NCBI GenBank assembly: GCA_030654805.1
Contig: JAURWR010000121.1
Span: 1-37,092, forward strand
Source of the DNA: Burkholderiaceae bacterium
Lineage (GTDB): Bacteria > Pseudomonadota > Gammaproteobacteria > Burkholderiales > Burkholderiaceae_C
Length of the DNA: 37,092 nt
Reading direction: 5' to 3'
Position numbers and translations under genes: made by a program. The notes beneath the pieces were generated by a model that saw only the letters and a list, made by a program, of their open reading frames with translations, did not search any database and was not told the DNA's origin. Positions 7,173 through 15,207 of the stretch are shown here, piece after piece; positions within the stretch are counted from its first letter, which is position 1; each line of letters starts with the position of its first letter.

Positions 7173-8729
7173 ATGAAACCCATCTGGATTGTTGACGACG
7201 ACCAATCCATCCGCTTCGTGCTTGAAAAGGCGCTGGCACGAGAAGATCTGGCCGTACGCAGCTTCACCAACCCGCGCGATGTGCTGACCGCCCTCGAGGA
7301 AGACGTGCCGCAGGTGCTGGTGTCTGACATCCGGATGCCCGGTGGTTCAGGCATCGATCTGCTGGCCAAGGTCAAGCAGCTTCACCCGGAGCTGCAGGTC
7401 ATCATCATGACGGCCTATTCCGACCTCGACAGCGCGGTCAGTGCGTTTCAGGGCGGTGCGTTCGAGTACCTGCCCAAACCGTTCGACGTACCCAAGGCGG
7501 TCGAGCTGATTCGCCGGGCGCTCGACGAGAGCATGCGCGAAGCGGTGCGCGACGAGCGCCTGTCTGAGATGCCCGAGATGCTGGGCCAGGCGCCGGCGAT
7601 GCAGGACGTGTTCCGCGCCATCGGCCGATTGAGCCAGAGCATCGTCACGGTGCTGATCACCGGCGAATCGGGTTCCGGCAAGGAACTCGTCGCGCACGCA
7701 TTGCACAAGCACAGCCCGCGCGCGACCGGACCGTTCGTCGCCATCAACACCGCCGCGATCCCGAAGGATCTGCTGGAAAGCGAGCTGTTCGGCCACGAGC
7801 GTGGCGCCTTCACCGGTGCGCAGACCACACGTCGCGGTCGATTCGAACAGGCAGACGGCGGAACGCTGTTCCTGGACGAAATCGGCGATATGCCGTTCGA
7901 CCTACAGACGCGTCTGCTGCGTGTGCTGAGCGACGGACAGTTCTACCGTGTCGGCGGCCACAACCCGATGCGCAGCAACGTGCGGGTCATTGCCGCGACG
8001 CACCAGAATCTCGAAGACCGGGTCAAGCAGGGTGTCTTCCGCGAGGACCTCTTTCACCGCCTGAACGTGATCCGCCTACGCCTCCCCGCATTGCGTGAAA
8101 GGCAGGAAGACGTGCCAGCACTGGCGCGCTTCTTCCTGCAAAAAAGCGCCAAGGAACTGGGCGTCGAAGCCAAGCGCATCACCGATGCTGCGGTGGCTCA
8201 GATGATGCGATTCGATTTCCCGGGCAACGTCCGGCAGCTCGAGAACATCTGCCATTGGCTCACGGTGATGGCTCCCGCGCAAACCATCGAACCGAAGGAC
8301 CTGCCACCCGAACTGCTGTCGACCGCATCGCCTGCCGCCGTGCCCGTGACGCCGATGGCCAGTGCGCCGAGTGCCGTTCCAGTGTTCAGTGCCGCAGCAC
8401 CTGTGGTGTCGATGCCGGAGCCCCTGCTGGCCGCATTCGATGCGGTGTCGACCATCACCCCGTCCGATCCGCCGCGCGAGGTCATTTCGACGGCGGAGCT
8501 TCCTGCCAGCCCATCGCGCTGGCTGGCCGACCTGGAACGTGAATCACGCAGCCTGCTGCTGGCCGGTGAGCCCGAGGTCTGGGACACGCTGACCCGTAAA
8601 TTCGAGGCTCAGCTGATCCACACGGCGCTCGACATGACGCGGGGTCGCCGCATCGAGGCCGCGCAGAAGCTCGGCATCGGCCGCAACACGATCACGCGCA
8701 AGATCCAGGAGCTCGGGCTCGACGATTGA
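7173..8729 (+). CDS. ntrC: Nitrogen regulation response regulator NtrC (NR(I))
   Basis: 518 residues. The receiver domain (1-125) has the acidic pair in VDDDQS and phospho-acceptor Asp52 in LVSDIRMPGG. The sigma-54-interacting AAA+ domain shows Walker A GESGSGKE and the GAFTGA loop that contacts sigma-54. The Walker B region is GGTLFLDEIGD, with FPGNVRQLEN near the end. A C-terminal Fis-type helix-turn-helix reads AAQKLGIGRNTITRKIQELG. It is about 50 residues longer than E. coli NtrC. The extra length is an Ala/Pro/Val/Ser-rich linker of roughly 385-455 between the ATPase and DNA-binding domains. It should activate the sigma-54 promoter found in front of glnA. The stop lies 17 bases from the stop of the convergent exonuclease gene. 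Confidence 0.97.
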   Translation: MKPIWIVDDDQSIRFVLEKALAREDLAVRSFTNPRDVLTALEEDVPQVLVSDIRMPGGSGIDLLAKVKQLHPELQVIIMTAYSDLDSAVSAFQGGAFEYLPKPFDVPKAVELIRRALDESMREAVRDERLSEMPEMLGQAPAMQDVFRAIGRLSQSIVTVLITGESGSGKELVAHALHKHSPRATGPFVAINTAAIPKDLLESELFGHERGAFTGAQTTRRGRFEQADGGTLFLDEIGDMPFDLQTRLLRVLSDGQFYRVGGHNPMRSNVRVIAATHQNLEDRVKQGVFREDLFHRLNVIRLRLPALRERQEDVPALARFFLQKSAKELGVEAKRITDAAVAQMMRFDFPGNVRQLENICHWLTVMAPAQTIEPKDLPPELLSTASPAAVPVTPMASAPSAVPVFSAAAPVVSMPEPLLAAFDAVSTITPSDPPREVISTAELPASPSRWLADLERESRSLLLAGEPEVWDTLTRKFEAQLIHTALDMTRGRRIEAAQKLGIGRNTITRKIQELGLDD

Positions 8730-8746
8730 GCCCGCAGCGCTGACGA

Positions 8747-9538
8747 TCAGTTGCCGCCAGGCTGCACAGCCGCTGTCTCGATTTCGACCCACACCGGCGC
8801 ATGGTCGCTGGGACGCTCGTTCTTGCGAGGCAACTTGTCGATCGAGCAGGCGGCCACCCGGGGCTTCAGGGCATCGCTGACCAGGATGTGATCGATGCGC
8901 AACCCCTGGTTCTTGCGGAACGCGAGGTTTCGGTAGTCCCACCAGCTCCAGCTCTTTGGCGGCTGTTCGAACAGCCGAAACGCGTCGTGCAGACCGAGCG
9001 ACAGCAGCCGCTGAAAATGCGAACGTTCCTCGGGCGTGCAGTGAATCTGTCCGGCCCAGGCGACGGGGTCGTAGACATCGCGATCTTCGGGCGCGATGTT
9101 GAAGTCGCCGACCAGCACCAGGTTTTCATGCGACTTGAGCTCTGCGGCGACCCAGGCGTTCAAGCCTTCGAGCCACGCCATCTTGTACTGGAACTTGTCG
9201 CTGTCGGGCGCCTGTCCGTTCGGGAAGTACCCACCGATCACCCGCACACCGTTCACCGTGCCGGCGATCACGCGCGACTGCTCGTCGGCGTGGCCGGGGA
9301 TGTTTTTCACCACCGCGTCGGCCTGCGTGCGTGTCAGCAAGGCGACGCCGTTGTAGGTCTTCTGGCCGAACCATTGCGACTGGTAGCCCGCCGCCGTCAG
9401 CTCGGCGTGCGGGAACTTGTCGTCGGTGAGCTTCGTTTCCTGAAGACACAGCGCATCGGGCCGGTGCGCAGCAAGCCAGTCCAGAACCTGTGGCAGGCGG
9501 ACGGTGAGCGAATTGACGTTCCAGGTTGCAAGTTTCAA
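8747..9538 (-). CDS. xth: Exodeoxyribonuclease III
   Basis: 263 residues, full length for the Xth family. The enzyme is an AP endonuclease and 3'-to-5' exonuclease on double-stranded DNA, used in base-excision repair. The N-terminus KLATWNVNSL, the metal-binding LCLQETK, the GDFNIAPEDRDVYDP stretch, LRIDHILVS, and the catalytic PSDHAPV near the C-terminus are all present. The gene is convergent with ntrC and divergent from the acyl-CoA ligase gene. An AT-rich stretch directly upstream (about 9545-9595) probably holds its promoter. Confidence 0.97.
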   Translation of the reverse strand: MKLATWNVNSLTVRLPQVLDWLAAHRPDALCLQETKLTDDKFPHAELTAAGYQSQWFGQKTYNGVALLTRTQADAVVKNIPGHADEQSRVIAGTVNGVRVIGGYFPNGQAPDSDKFQYKMAWLEGLNAWVAAELKSHENLVLVGDFNIAPEDRDVYDPVAWAGQIHCTPEERSHFQRLLSLGLHDAFRLFEQPPKSWSWWDYRNLAFRKNQGLRIDHILVSDALKPRVAACSIDKLPRKNERPSDHAPVWVEIETAAVQPGGN

Positions 9539-9854
9539 GGTCGTCCTAAGTTATTGTTTTGATTATTTTTATTTTCTGCTTAATCAATTCGTACCCCCAC
9601 CGATACCTCCAAACGTTTCCGTTGCCAAGACGGCCAACTGTCAGGTGGCAGTGAGCGGTGACCTTGGCGTGCGACCAAGGAAGCGTTCCCGTGGCGTGGC
9701 AACTCCGCAATGCGCCCGGTCAACTCGTTAGGGGTAAACCACCGCAGCGCGTCCGTGAAAGTGGTCCGGCGCTTTCTATGATTCGACGTTGACCTGTGAT
9801 GCCCCGCCTGTGGGTCGATCAGGTTGCTCCACCCCACGAAACAGGAAGCCACCC
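9539..9854. other. Intergenic region between xth and the acyl-CoA ligase gene, with an AT-rich island
   Basis: This 316-base divergent region has no convincing gene. Bases about 9545-9595 are strikingly AT-rich (runs such as TTATTTTTATTTTC) in otherwise GC-rich DNA. An inverted repeat CCTTGG/CCAAGG with a 7-base loop lies at about 9663-9681, without a T-run. A 90-codon minus-strand frame (9580-9852) crosses it, but has no recognisable motif or ribosome site. The region must hold promoters for both flanking genes. Confidence 0.5.
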
Positions 9855-11507
9855 ATGCCGAAACTGTTGGGTCAGATGATGCAGATGCCGCTGTCGATTT
9901 CGTCGCTGATCCGCCATGCGGCGCGGCACGCAGGCGACGTCGAGGTGGTGTCGCGTCGGGTCGAAGGTGACGTCCATCGCAGCAACTATGCGGAGCTGGA
10001 ACGGCGAGCCCGGCAGCTGGCTCAGGCGTTGTCGCGTCTGGGCTGCGAGGCCGGCGACCGCGTCGGCACGCTGGCCTGGAACGGCCACCGCCACCTTGAA
10101 CTCTTCTATGGCGTCGCGGGCTCCGAGCGGGTCTGCCACACCGTCAATCCACGGCTGCACGCCGAGCAGATCGCCTGGATCATCAACGACGCGCAGGATC
10201 GTGTGCTGTGTTTCGATCTGACGTTCCTGCCGCTGGTCGAGAAGATCGCGCCGCAGCTCGGAAGCGTCGGCCATTTCGTGTTGATGACCGATCGCGCGCA
10301 CATGCCCGTCACCTCGGCATGGCCCGGGCTGCTGTGCTACGACGACCTGCTCGCCGCGGAGAGTGGTGACTGGGCCTGGCCCGAGTTCGACGAGAACACC
10401 GCATCGAACATCTGCTACACCTCAGGCACCACCGGCCACCCCAAGGGCGTGATCTACAGCCACCGATCGGCGGTGCTGCATGCGCTGGCGCAGGTGGCGC
10501 CCGATGTGATGTGCCTGGGCGCGCGCGACGTGGTGCTGGCGGTGTCGCCAATGTTTCACGTCAATGCCTGGGGCGTGCCCTATGCCGCGCCGATGGTCGG
10601 CGCCAAGCTGGTGTTGCCGGGGGCGCAGCTTGACGGTGCCTCCGTCTACGAGTTGATGGAGTCCGAACGCGTGACCTTCAGCGCCGGCGTGCCGACGGTC
10701 TGGCTCGGCTTGATGACTCACATGAAAGCGCAAGGGCTGCAGTTCAGCACGCTGCGGCGCACGCTGATCGGTGGCGCCGCTTGCCCGCCTGCGATGCTGC
10801 GCACGCTGGAAGACGACTTCGGTCTCGAGGTGGTTCACGGCTGGGGCATGACCGAAACCTCGCCGCTCGGCACGGCGGGGCAGCTGAAGGCCAAGCACGT
10901 GGGGCTCGACGCTGCATCGCGGCAGAGCGTGAAGCACAAGCAGGGACGGGTGCTCTTCGGTGTCGACATCGCGATACTCGATGCTGCCGATCGCCCGCTG
11001 CCCTGGGACGGCTGCACGCCAGGCAATCTGGTGGTGCGCGGCCCGTGGGTGATCGACCGCTACTTTGGTCGGGACGATTCGCCCCACGTCGATGTCGCCG
11101 GCGAGCCGTGGTTTCCAACCGGCGACGTGGCCACCATCGATGCCGACGGCTACATGCAGATCACCGACCGCACCAAGGATGTCATCAAGTCGGGCGGTGA
11201 GTGGATCAGTTCGATCGACCTGGAGAACATTGCGATGGCGCACCCGGCGGTGCACGAGGCGGCCGCGATCGCGTGCCATCACCCGAAATGGGACGAGCGG
11301 CCGCTGCTGGTCGTGGTGCGCAAGCCGCAGGCCCAGCTGAGTGCCGCAGAGCTGCTTGGCTTCTACGAGGGCCGGGTCGCGAAATGGCAGATTCCCGACG
11401 ACGTGGTGTTCGTCGACGAACTGCCGCACACCGCCACCGGCAAGCTGCTGAAGCTGAAGCTGCGCGAGACCTACCGAGATCACCGGTTGCCAGATGTCCG
11501 CACATGA
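9855..11507 (+). CDS. Acyl-CoA ligase of the AMP-binding (ANL) superfamily, fatty-acyl / methylthiopropionyl type
   Basis: 550 residues. ATG 9855 has an AGGAAG ribosome site (9843-9848), and the protein starts [19 protein letters not shown], typical of ligases annotated as long-chain-fatty-acid-CoA or 3-(methylthio)propionyl-CoA ligase (DmdB-like). The enzyme would activate a carboxylic acid with ATP to an acyl-adenylate and pass it to CoA. Adenylate-forming motifs are present: [37 protein letters not shown], the hinge [13 protein letters not shown], and the C-terminal catalytic Lys in TATGKLLK. Substrate length cannot be read from the sequence. It heads a run of five closely spaced + strand genes that includes a thioesterase, which suits acyl-CoA turnover. 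Confidence 0.9.
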   Translation: MPKLLGQMMQMPLSISSLIRHAARHAGDVEVVSRRVEGDVHRSNYAELERRARQLAQALSRLGCEAGDRVGTLAWNGHRHLELFYGVAGSERVCHTVNPRLHAEQIAWIINDAQDRVLCFDLTFLPLVEKIAPQLGSVGHFVLMTDRAHMPVTSAWPGLLCYDDLLAAESGDWAWPEFDENTASNICYTSGTTGHPKGVIYSHRSAVLHALAQVAPDVMCLGARDVVLAVSPMFHVNAWGVPYAAPMVGAKLVLPGAQLDGASVYELMESERVTFSAGVPTVWLGLMTHMKAQGLQFSTLRRTLIGGAACPPAMLRTLEDDFGLEVVHGWGMTETSPLGTAGQLKAKHVGLDAASRQSVKHKQGRVLFGVDIAILDAADRPLPWDGCTPGNLVVRGPWVIDRYFGRDDSPHVDVAGEPWFPTGDVATIDADGYMQITDRTKDVIKSGGEWISSIDLENIAMAHPAVHEAAAIACHHPKWDERPLLVVVRKPQAQLSAAELLGFYEGRVAKWQIPDDVVFVDELPHTATGKLLKLKLRETYRDHRLPDVRT

Positions 11508-11584
11508 CCCCGATCAATCGCCATCCCGGTCCTGCATCGATACTTGTGCCACTCCGCTACGCGCTGCTCGCACGCCCTGAAACC

Positions 11585-11770
11585 ATGAAGGCATCGACCC
11601 TCGAGAAAATCACCTGGCCACTGCTCTACGGCGGCATCCTCGTGCTGCTGCTGGGCATCTCGACCCTGTCGGCCGATGCTGCGCTGGGCTGGCCGATCGT
11701 CATCGCCGGAGGTGTGCTGGCGGTGGCCGGCGTGTTGGCCATCTACCTGCGTTCTCGCATCAAGGATTGA
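11585..11770 (+). CDS. Small two-helix inner-membrane protein
   Basis: 61 residues from ATG 11585: a short polar start (MKASTLEKITW), a hydrophobic helix about 12-29, a brief loop, a second helix about 36-54, and a basic end RSRIKD. An alternative in-frame ATG at 11504 overlaps the ligase stop (ATGA) and would add 27 residues of poor quality; neither start has a strong ribosome site. I prefer the shorter form because the added N-terminus is unlike a membrane protein lead. No function is recognised. It ends 4 bases before the next gene's start. Confidence 0.6.
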   Translation: MKASTLEKITWPLLYGGILVLLLGISTLSADAALGWPIVIAGGVLAVAGVLAIYLRSRIKD

Positions 11771-11774
11771 GGAA

Positions 11775-12077
11775 ATGATTCGTCACATCGTCATGTGGTC
11801 CCTGCACAACCCGGTTGATGCCCCCCGCTTCAAGGCGCTGCTTGATTCGTGCGCGAGCCTGGTGCCGGGCATTGTCGAGTTCGACGTGGGCATCCGCGAG
11901 ACCGGGCTCGACGCGAACATCGACGTGGTGCTGGTGTCGAGCTTCACCGATGCGGCCCAGCTCGACGCCTACCAGAATCACCCGCACCACAAGGAAGTCG
12001 GCGCACAGCTCGCCACCTTGCGCGCGAGTCGGCATGTGCTCGACTACGCCCGCGATCCAGCGCGTACTGCGGCCTGA
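11775..12077 (+). CDS. Dabb family (stress-responsive A/B barrel) protein
   Basis: 100 residues. The start MIRHIVMWSL, the central VDVVLVSSFTDAAQLDAYQNHPHHKEV and the closing RHVLDY match the Dabb domain, a small dimeric alpha+beta barrel. The ribosome site GAGGA lies just before ATG 11775. Dabb proteins occur both as stress proteins of unknown activity and as small cyclases or decarboxylases; this bacterial single-domain type is uncharacterised. It lies 4 bases after the small membrane gene and 10 bases before the peptidase gene, so it is almost certainly in their operon. Confidence 0.88.
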   Translation: MIRHIVMWSLHNPVDAPRFKALLDSCASLVPGIVEFDVGIRETGLDANIDVVLVSSFTDAAQLDAYQNHPHHKEVGAQLATLRASRHVLDYARDPARTAA

Positions 12078-12087
12078 TTTCGCCGTG

Positions 12088-14109
12088 ATGCGGTGCGTTC
12101 GCCGCCGGTGGGGGCTGTGTCTGGCTGTCGCGTGGGTGGTGTCTGTTGCGCTGTCGGCCGTCTCGACCGTTCGGGCGGGTGAGTCTGCGGCGCCGTACCG
12201 GTTCCCCAACCCGGGCAGCGCCTTCGTCGTCGCGGTTGAATGCCAGCTGATGCTGGCCGACCTGAAGCAGGCCGAAGCGCGGTTGGCTCAGGGCACCGAG
12301 CCGCCCGGCCCGGCGCTGCTCGCCGAGCTGGACGCGATGACGCGCCGGACCGAAGACACGCTCGGGCCGCTGGCGGTTCTGGTTGCGGTGAGCCCGCGCA
12401 AGGCGATCCGTGATGCGGGCGAGGCCTGCGACCGCGACTACCAGGCATACGCATCACACTTTCAGCAGAACGCAGCGGTTTACGCGCGACTGCAGCAGGT
12501 GCAGCCGGCCGACGACATCGATCGCCGCTTTCTGCGCGACACCCTCGATGCGTTCGAGGACTCGGGCGTCGCGCTGCCGGTCGACCGCCAGCAGCGGGTT
12601 CGCGAGATCAACGACGAGCTGACCGCGCTCACCCAGACGTTCGAACGCCGCATCCGCGAGGACCGCACGCAGTTGTTCTTCACGCGGGCCGAGCTCGCCG
12701 GCGCGCCCACCGGCGTGTGGCAGCGCGCGCCCCGCGATGCGCGGGGTCGCTACCGGCTCGGCCTGGAGCAGGCCACGGTGTTCCCGCTGCTCGAGAACGC
12801 GACCGTGCCGGCGACCCGCGAGCGCATGTGGCGGGCGTTTCAGTCGCTGGGCGGCGTCGAGAACATCGAGACGCTGGCCGTGCTGACGCAGCGCCGGCGT
12901 GAGCTGGCGCTGCTGTTCGGCCACGCGTCGTATGCCGACTTCGTGCTGCGACGCCGCATGGCGCACAGCGAGGCCGAGGTACAGGCTTTTCTGAGCACGG
13001 TGAAGGACGCGGTGCAGTCGCGCGAGCTGACCGACCTCGCCGAGCTGCGCGCCGAGAAAGCGGCACACCTGAAGCAGAACCTCGACACCACCGTGCTCGA
13101 TCGCTGGGACACCTCGTTCTACGCCGAGCGCGTGCGTCGCGCCCGCTATGCGGTCGATCAGGAACAGTTCCGCCGCTATTTCCCGCCCGGTGCGAGCCTG
13201 CGCTTCGTTTTCCGCCTGGCCGAACGCTTGTTCGGAGTCACCTTCACGCCGGTGGCCGTGTCGGCCCGCCAGCCGTTGTGGCACCCCGACGCGCGCACCT
13301 ACACCGTCACTGACAGGGAAACCCAGGCCCATCTCGGCACGCTGTTCGTCGACCTGTACCCCCGTGCCGACAAGTTCAATCACGCGGCGGTGTGGAGCTT
13401 GCGCAATGCGTCGGGTCTCGCCGATCGGCGGCCGGCGGCGGCGCTGGTCGTCAACTTCAACCGCCAGGGTCTGACGCTGGACGAGCTGGAAACCCTGCTG
13501 CACGAGTTCGGCCATGCGCTGCATTCGCTGCTGTCGAAGACCCGGTATGCCGCGCAGGGCGGCACCAGCGTGCAGCTCGATTTCGTCGAGGCGCCATCGC
13601 AGATGCTCGAAGACTGGGTCTATGACCCGCAGGTGCTGAGGCTGTTTGCCGAGGTGTGTCGCCAATGCAAGCCGGTGCCGCCCGCGCTGCTGGCGCAGGC
13701 CCGTGCCGCGCGCGACTTCGGCAAGGGTATTCAGTTCTCGCGGCAGCACCTGTTCGCCAGCTACGACCTGGCGCTGCACGGCCGCGAACCGGCCGAACCG
13801 CTGGCGCTGTGGGCACAGATGGAGGGCGCGACGCCGCTGGGCCACGTCAGCGGTTCGATGTTTCCGGCCGGCTTCGAGCACATCGCTGGCGGCTATGCGG
13901 CGGGCTACTACGGTTACCTGTGGAGCCTGGTGCTGGCCGAGGACTTGCGCACCGCGTTCGTCGCCGATCGGCTCGACGCGCGGGTCGGTCGCCGCTACCG
14001 GGAGACCGTGCTCGCGAACGGCGGCCAGGTCGCGCCCGCTGAACTGATGCAGCGTTTTCTCGGCCGCGCGACCGACCGCCGGGCCTTCTTCAACGCAATC
14101 GAGAAATAG
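12088..14109 (+). CDS. Exported M3-family zinc oligopeptidase
   Basis: 673 residues from ATG 12088, which gives an Arg-rich n-region, a hydrophobic segment and cleavage near VRAGE, so the enzyme is probably periplasmic. The long upstream extension of the frame overlaps the Dabb gene and lacks these features. The thimet oligopeptidase / oligopeptidase A motif is intact: HEFGHALH at 472-479, and an M3-type downstream Glu in VEAPSQMLEDW. The FERRIREDRTQLFF and FARLIH-type helical regions of the N-terminal half are also of M3 type. Members cut short peptides. Most OpdA/Dcp relatives are cytosolic, so the signal peptide is notable. The thioesterase gene follows after 11 bases. Confidence 0.92.
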   Translation: MRCVRRRWGLCLAVAWVVSVALSAVSTVRAGESAAPYRFPNPGSAFVVAVECQLMLADLKQAEARLAQGTEPPGPALLAELDAMTRRTEDTLGPLAVLVAVSPRKAIRDAGEACDRDYQAYASHFQQNAAVYARLQQVQPADDIDRRFLRDTLDAFEDSGVALPVDRQQRVREINDELTALTQTFERRIREDRTQLFFTRAELAGAPTGVWQRAPRDARGRYRLGLEQATVFPLLENATVPATRERMWRAFQSLGGVENIETLAVLTQRRRELALLFGHASYADFVLRRRMAHSEAEVQAFLSTVKDAVQSRELTDLAELRAEKAAHLKQNLDTTVLDRWDTSFYAERVRRARYAVDQEQFRRYFPPGASLRFVFRLAERLFGVTFTPVAVSARQPLWHPDARTYTVTDRETQAHLGTLFVDLYPRADKFNHAAVWSLRNASGLADRRPAAALVVNFNRQGLTLDELETLLHEFGHALHSLLSKTRYAAQGGTSVQLDFVEAPSQMLEDWVYDPQVLRLFAEVCRQCKPVPPALLAQARAARDFGKGIQFSRQHLFASYDLALHGREPAEPLALWAQMEGATPLGHVSGSMFPAGFEHIAGGYAAGYYGYLWSLVLAEDLRTAFVADRLDARVGRRYRETVLANGGQVAPAELMQRFLGRATDRRAFFNAIEK

Positions 14110-14120
14110 CGTCGTACCGC

Positions 14121-14567
14121 ATGGACTTTCCGTTGTCGATTCCGTTCGTCGAGGCCATGGGCTTCGAACTGCTGCGCATGCAGGACGGCGAGGCCGAGAT
14201 CGCGCTGACCTTGCGCCCGGACCAGCGCAACTCGTTGAACATGGCGCACGGCGGCGTGACGATGACCCTGCTCGACGTGACGATGGCGCACGCCGCCCGC
14301 AGCGCCGACGTGAGCGCCGCTGCGCCGCCCGGCAGGCTGGGCCGCGGCATCATCACCGTCGAGATGAAGACCACCTTCATGCGCCCCGGCGTCGGGCGCC
14401 TCACGGCGCGGGGCCGCGTGCTGTCGCGCACCCTCACGCTGGCGTTTTGCGAGGCCTCGCTGCTCGACGAAGCCGGTGTGCTGGTGGCGCATGCGACCGG
14501 CAGCTTCAAGTACCTGACGCGTGCGGCCGCCGACGGGCGGCGGGTGAGGGGATCAGGCGGGGACTGA
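14121..14567 (+). CDS. PaaI-like hotdog-fold thioesterase
   Basis: 148 residues. The hotdog fold is visible as the strand EAEIALTLRPDQRNSLNMAHGGVTMTLLD, in which the Asn-x-x-x-His-Gly-Gly stretch is the active-site helix of PaaI-type thioesterases. Later come VEMKTTFMRPG and the strand FCEASLLDEAGVLVAHATGSFKY. Such enzymes hydrolyse acyl- or aryl-CoA thioesters. The acyl-CoA ligase four genes upstream in the same strand run makes a CoA substrate plausible. The gene starts 11 bases after the peptidase stop. The C-terminal 15 residues are basic and Gly-rich and probably disordered. Confidence 0.92.
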   Translation: MDFPLSIPFVEAMGFELLRMQDGEAEIALTLRPDQRNSLNMAHGGVTMTLLDVTMAHAARSADVSAAAPPGRLGRGIITVEMKTTFMRPGVGRLTARGRVLSRTLTLAFCEASLLDEAGVLVAHATGSFKYLTRAAADGRRVRGSGGD

Positions 14568-14637
14568 GCGGGCCCGTGGACGCGGCGGGCTGGTTGAGTT
14601 CGTTCGACGCCCGCCGTTGCAACAGCCCCCGAACGCG

Positions 14638-14928
14638 TCAGACGGGCAGTGTGTAGACGTCGGCCAATTGCCGTTCGGCGTGGCTGTGGCCCTCGAGTGC
14701 GCGATCCCATTCGGGACCGTCGGCACCCTGGGTCGGCAGCAGTCCCGCCGTCATCTGCGCCGCTTCCTCGGTTCCGGCGTCGAACTCGGCGACCTGCTCG
14801 CGCGTATCCAGGAACAGGCGCGCCACCGGAGACCCGCCGGAATCGATCACGACCAGGAATCGCGCTGGCTGGCGATGCGGATTCTGCGAATGAGCAGTTG
14901 GAGTTTCCCTACCGAACGATTGACTCAT
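14638..14928 (-). CDS. Conserved hypothetical protein
   Basis: 96 residues from ATG 14928; the frame is open to 15108 but the upstream part is low quality. After a polar N-terminus of about 20 residues, it reads ARFLVVIDSGGSPVARLFLD, then REQVAEFDAGTEE, GADGPEWDRALEGHS and a C-terminal VYTLPV. I recall this pattern from uncharacterised small proteins in Comamonadaceae-type genomes; no domain name is known to me. There is no signal peptide or Cys. It is convergent with the thioesterase gene and divergent from the large GGDEF-EAL gene. No clear ribosome site is seen. Confidence 0.6.
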   Translation of the reverse strand: MSQSFGRETPTAHSQNPHRQPARFLVVIDSGGSPVARLFLDTREQVAEFDAGTEEAAQMTAGLLPTQGADGPEWDRALEGHSHAERQLADVYTLPV

Positions 14929-15207
14929 GGGTGCATGTTGCCATGGTCGAGCGGTCGCCGCAGGGCAAATATTGCCCACGCCGTTCAGCATGGTCATCGC
15001 AAGTAGGCAGCCCGTGAGCCCCGAAGCCACGCTGCACGGAGGTACGCTCGCCGAACGGGTCGTCGAGCAGATTGAAGTCTCGTCTGGCGTCATCGCCGGA
15101 AATGGCATGGGATTGCCTGCTTAGTTTGCCCGACGGGCGGATCACTGAGGCCAAAAATCCAAAATGAGCTTGTGAACAAGCATCCAACGCAGCGAAAGGT
15201 CATTTCC

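Noticed and set aside
9580-9852. 90-codon minus-strand frame between xth and the acyl-CoA ligase gene
   Set aside because: No ribosome site or recognisable motif, and it would overlap the promoter region of the ligase gene.
14929-15207. Possible upstream extension of the small minus-strand gene (to 15108) or a further small gene
   Set aside because: The extra N-terminal residues are of low quality with no ribosome site, and the region is more likely the divergent promoter region.
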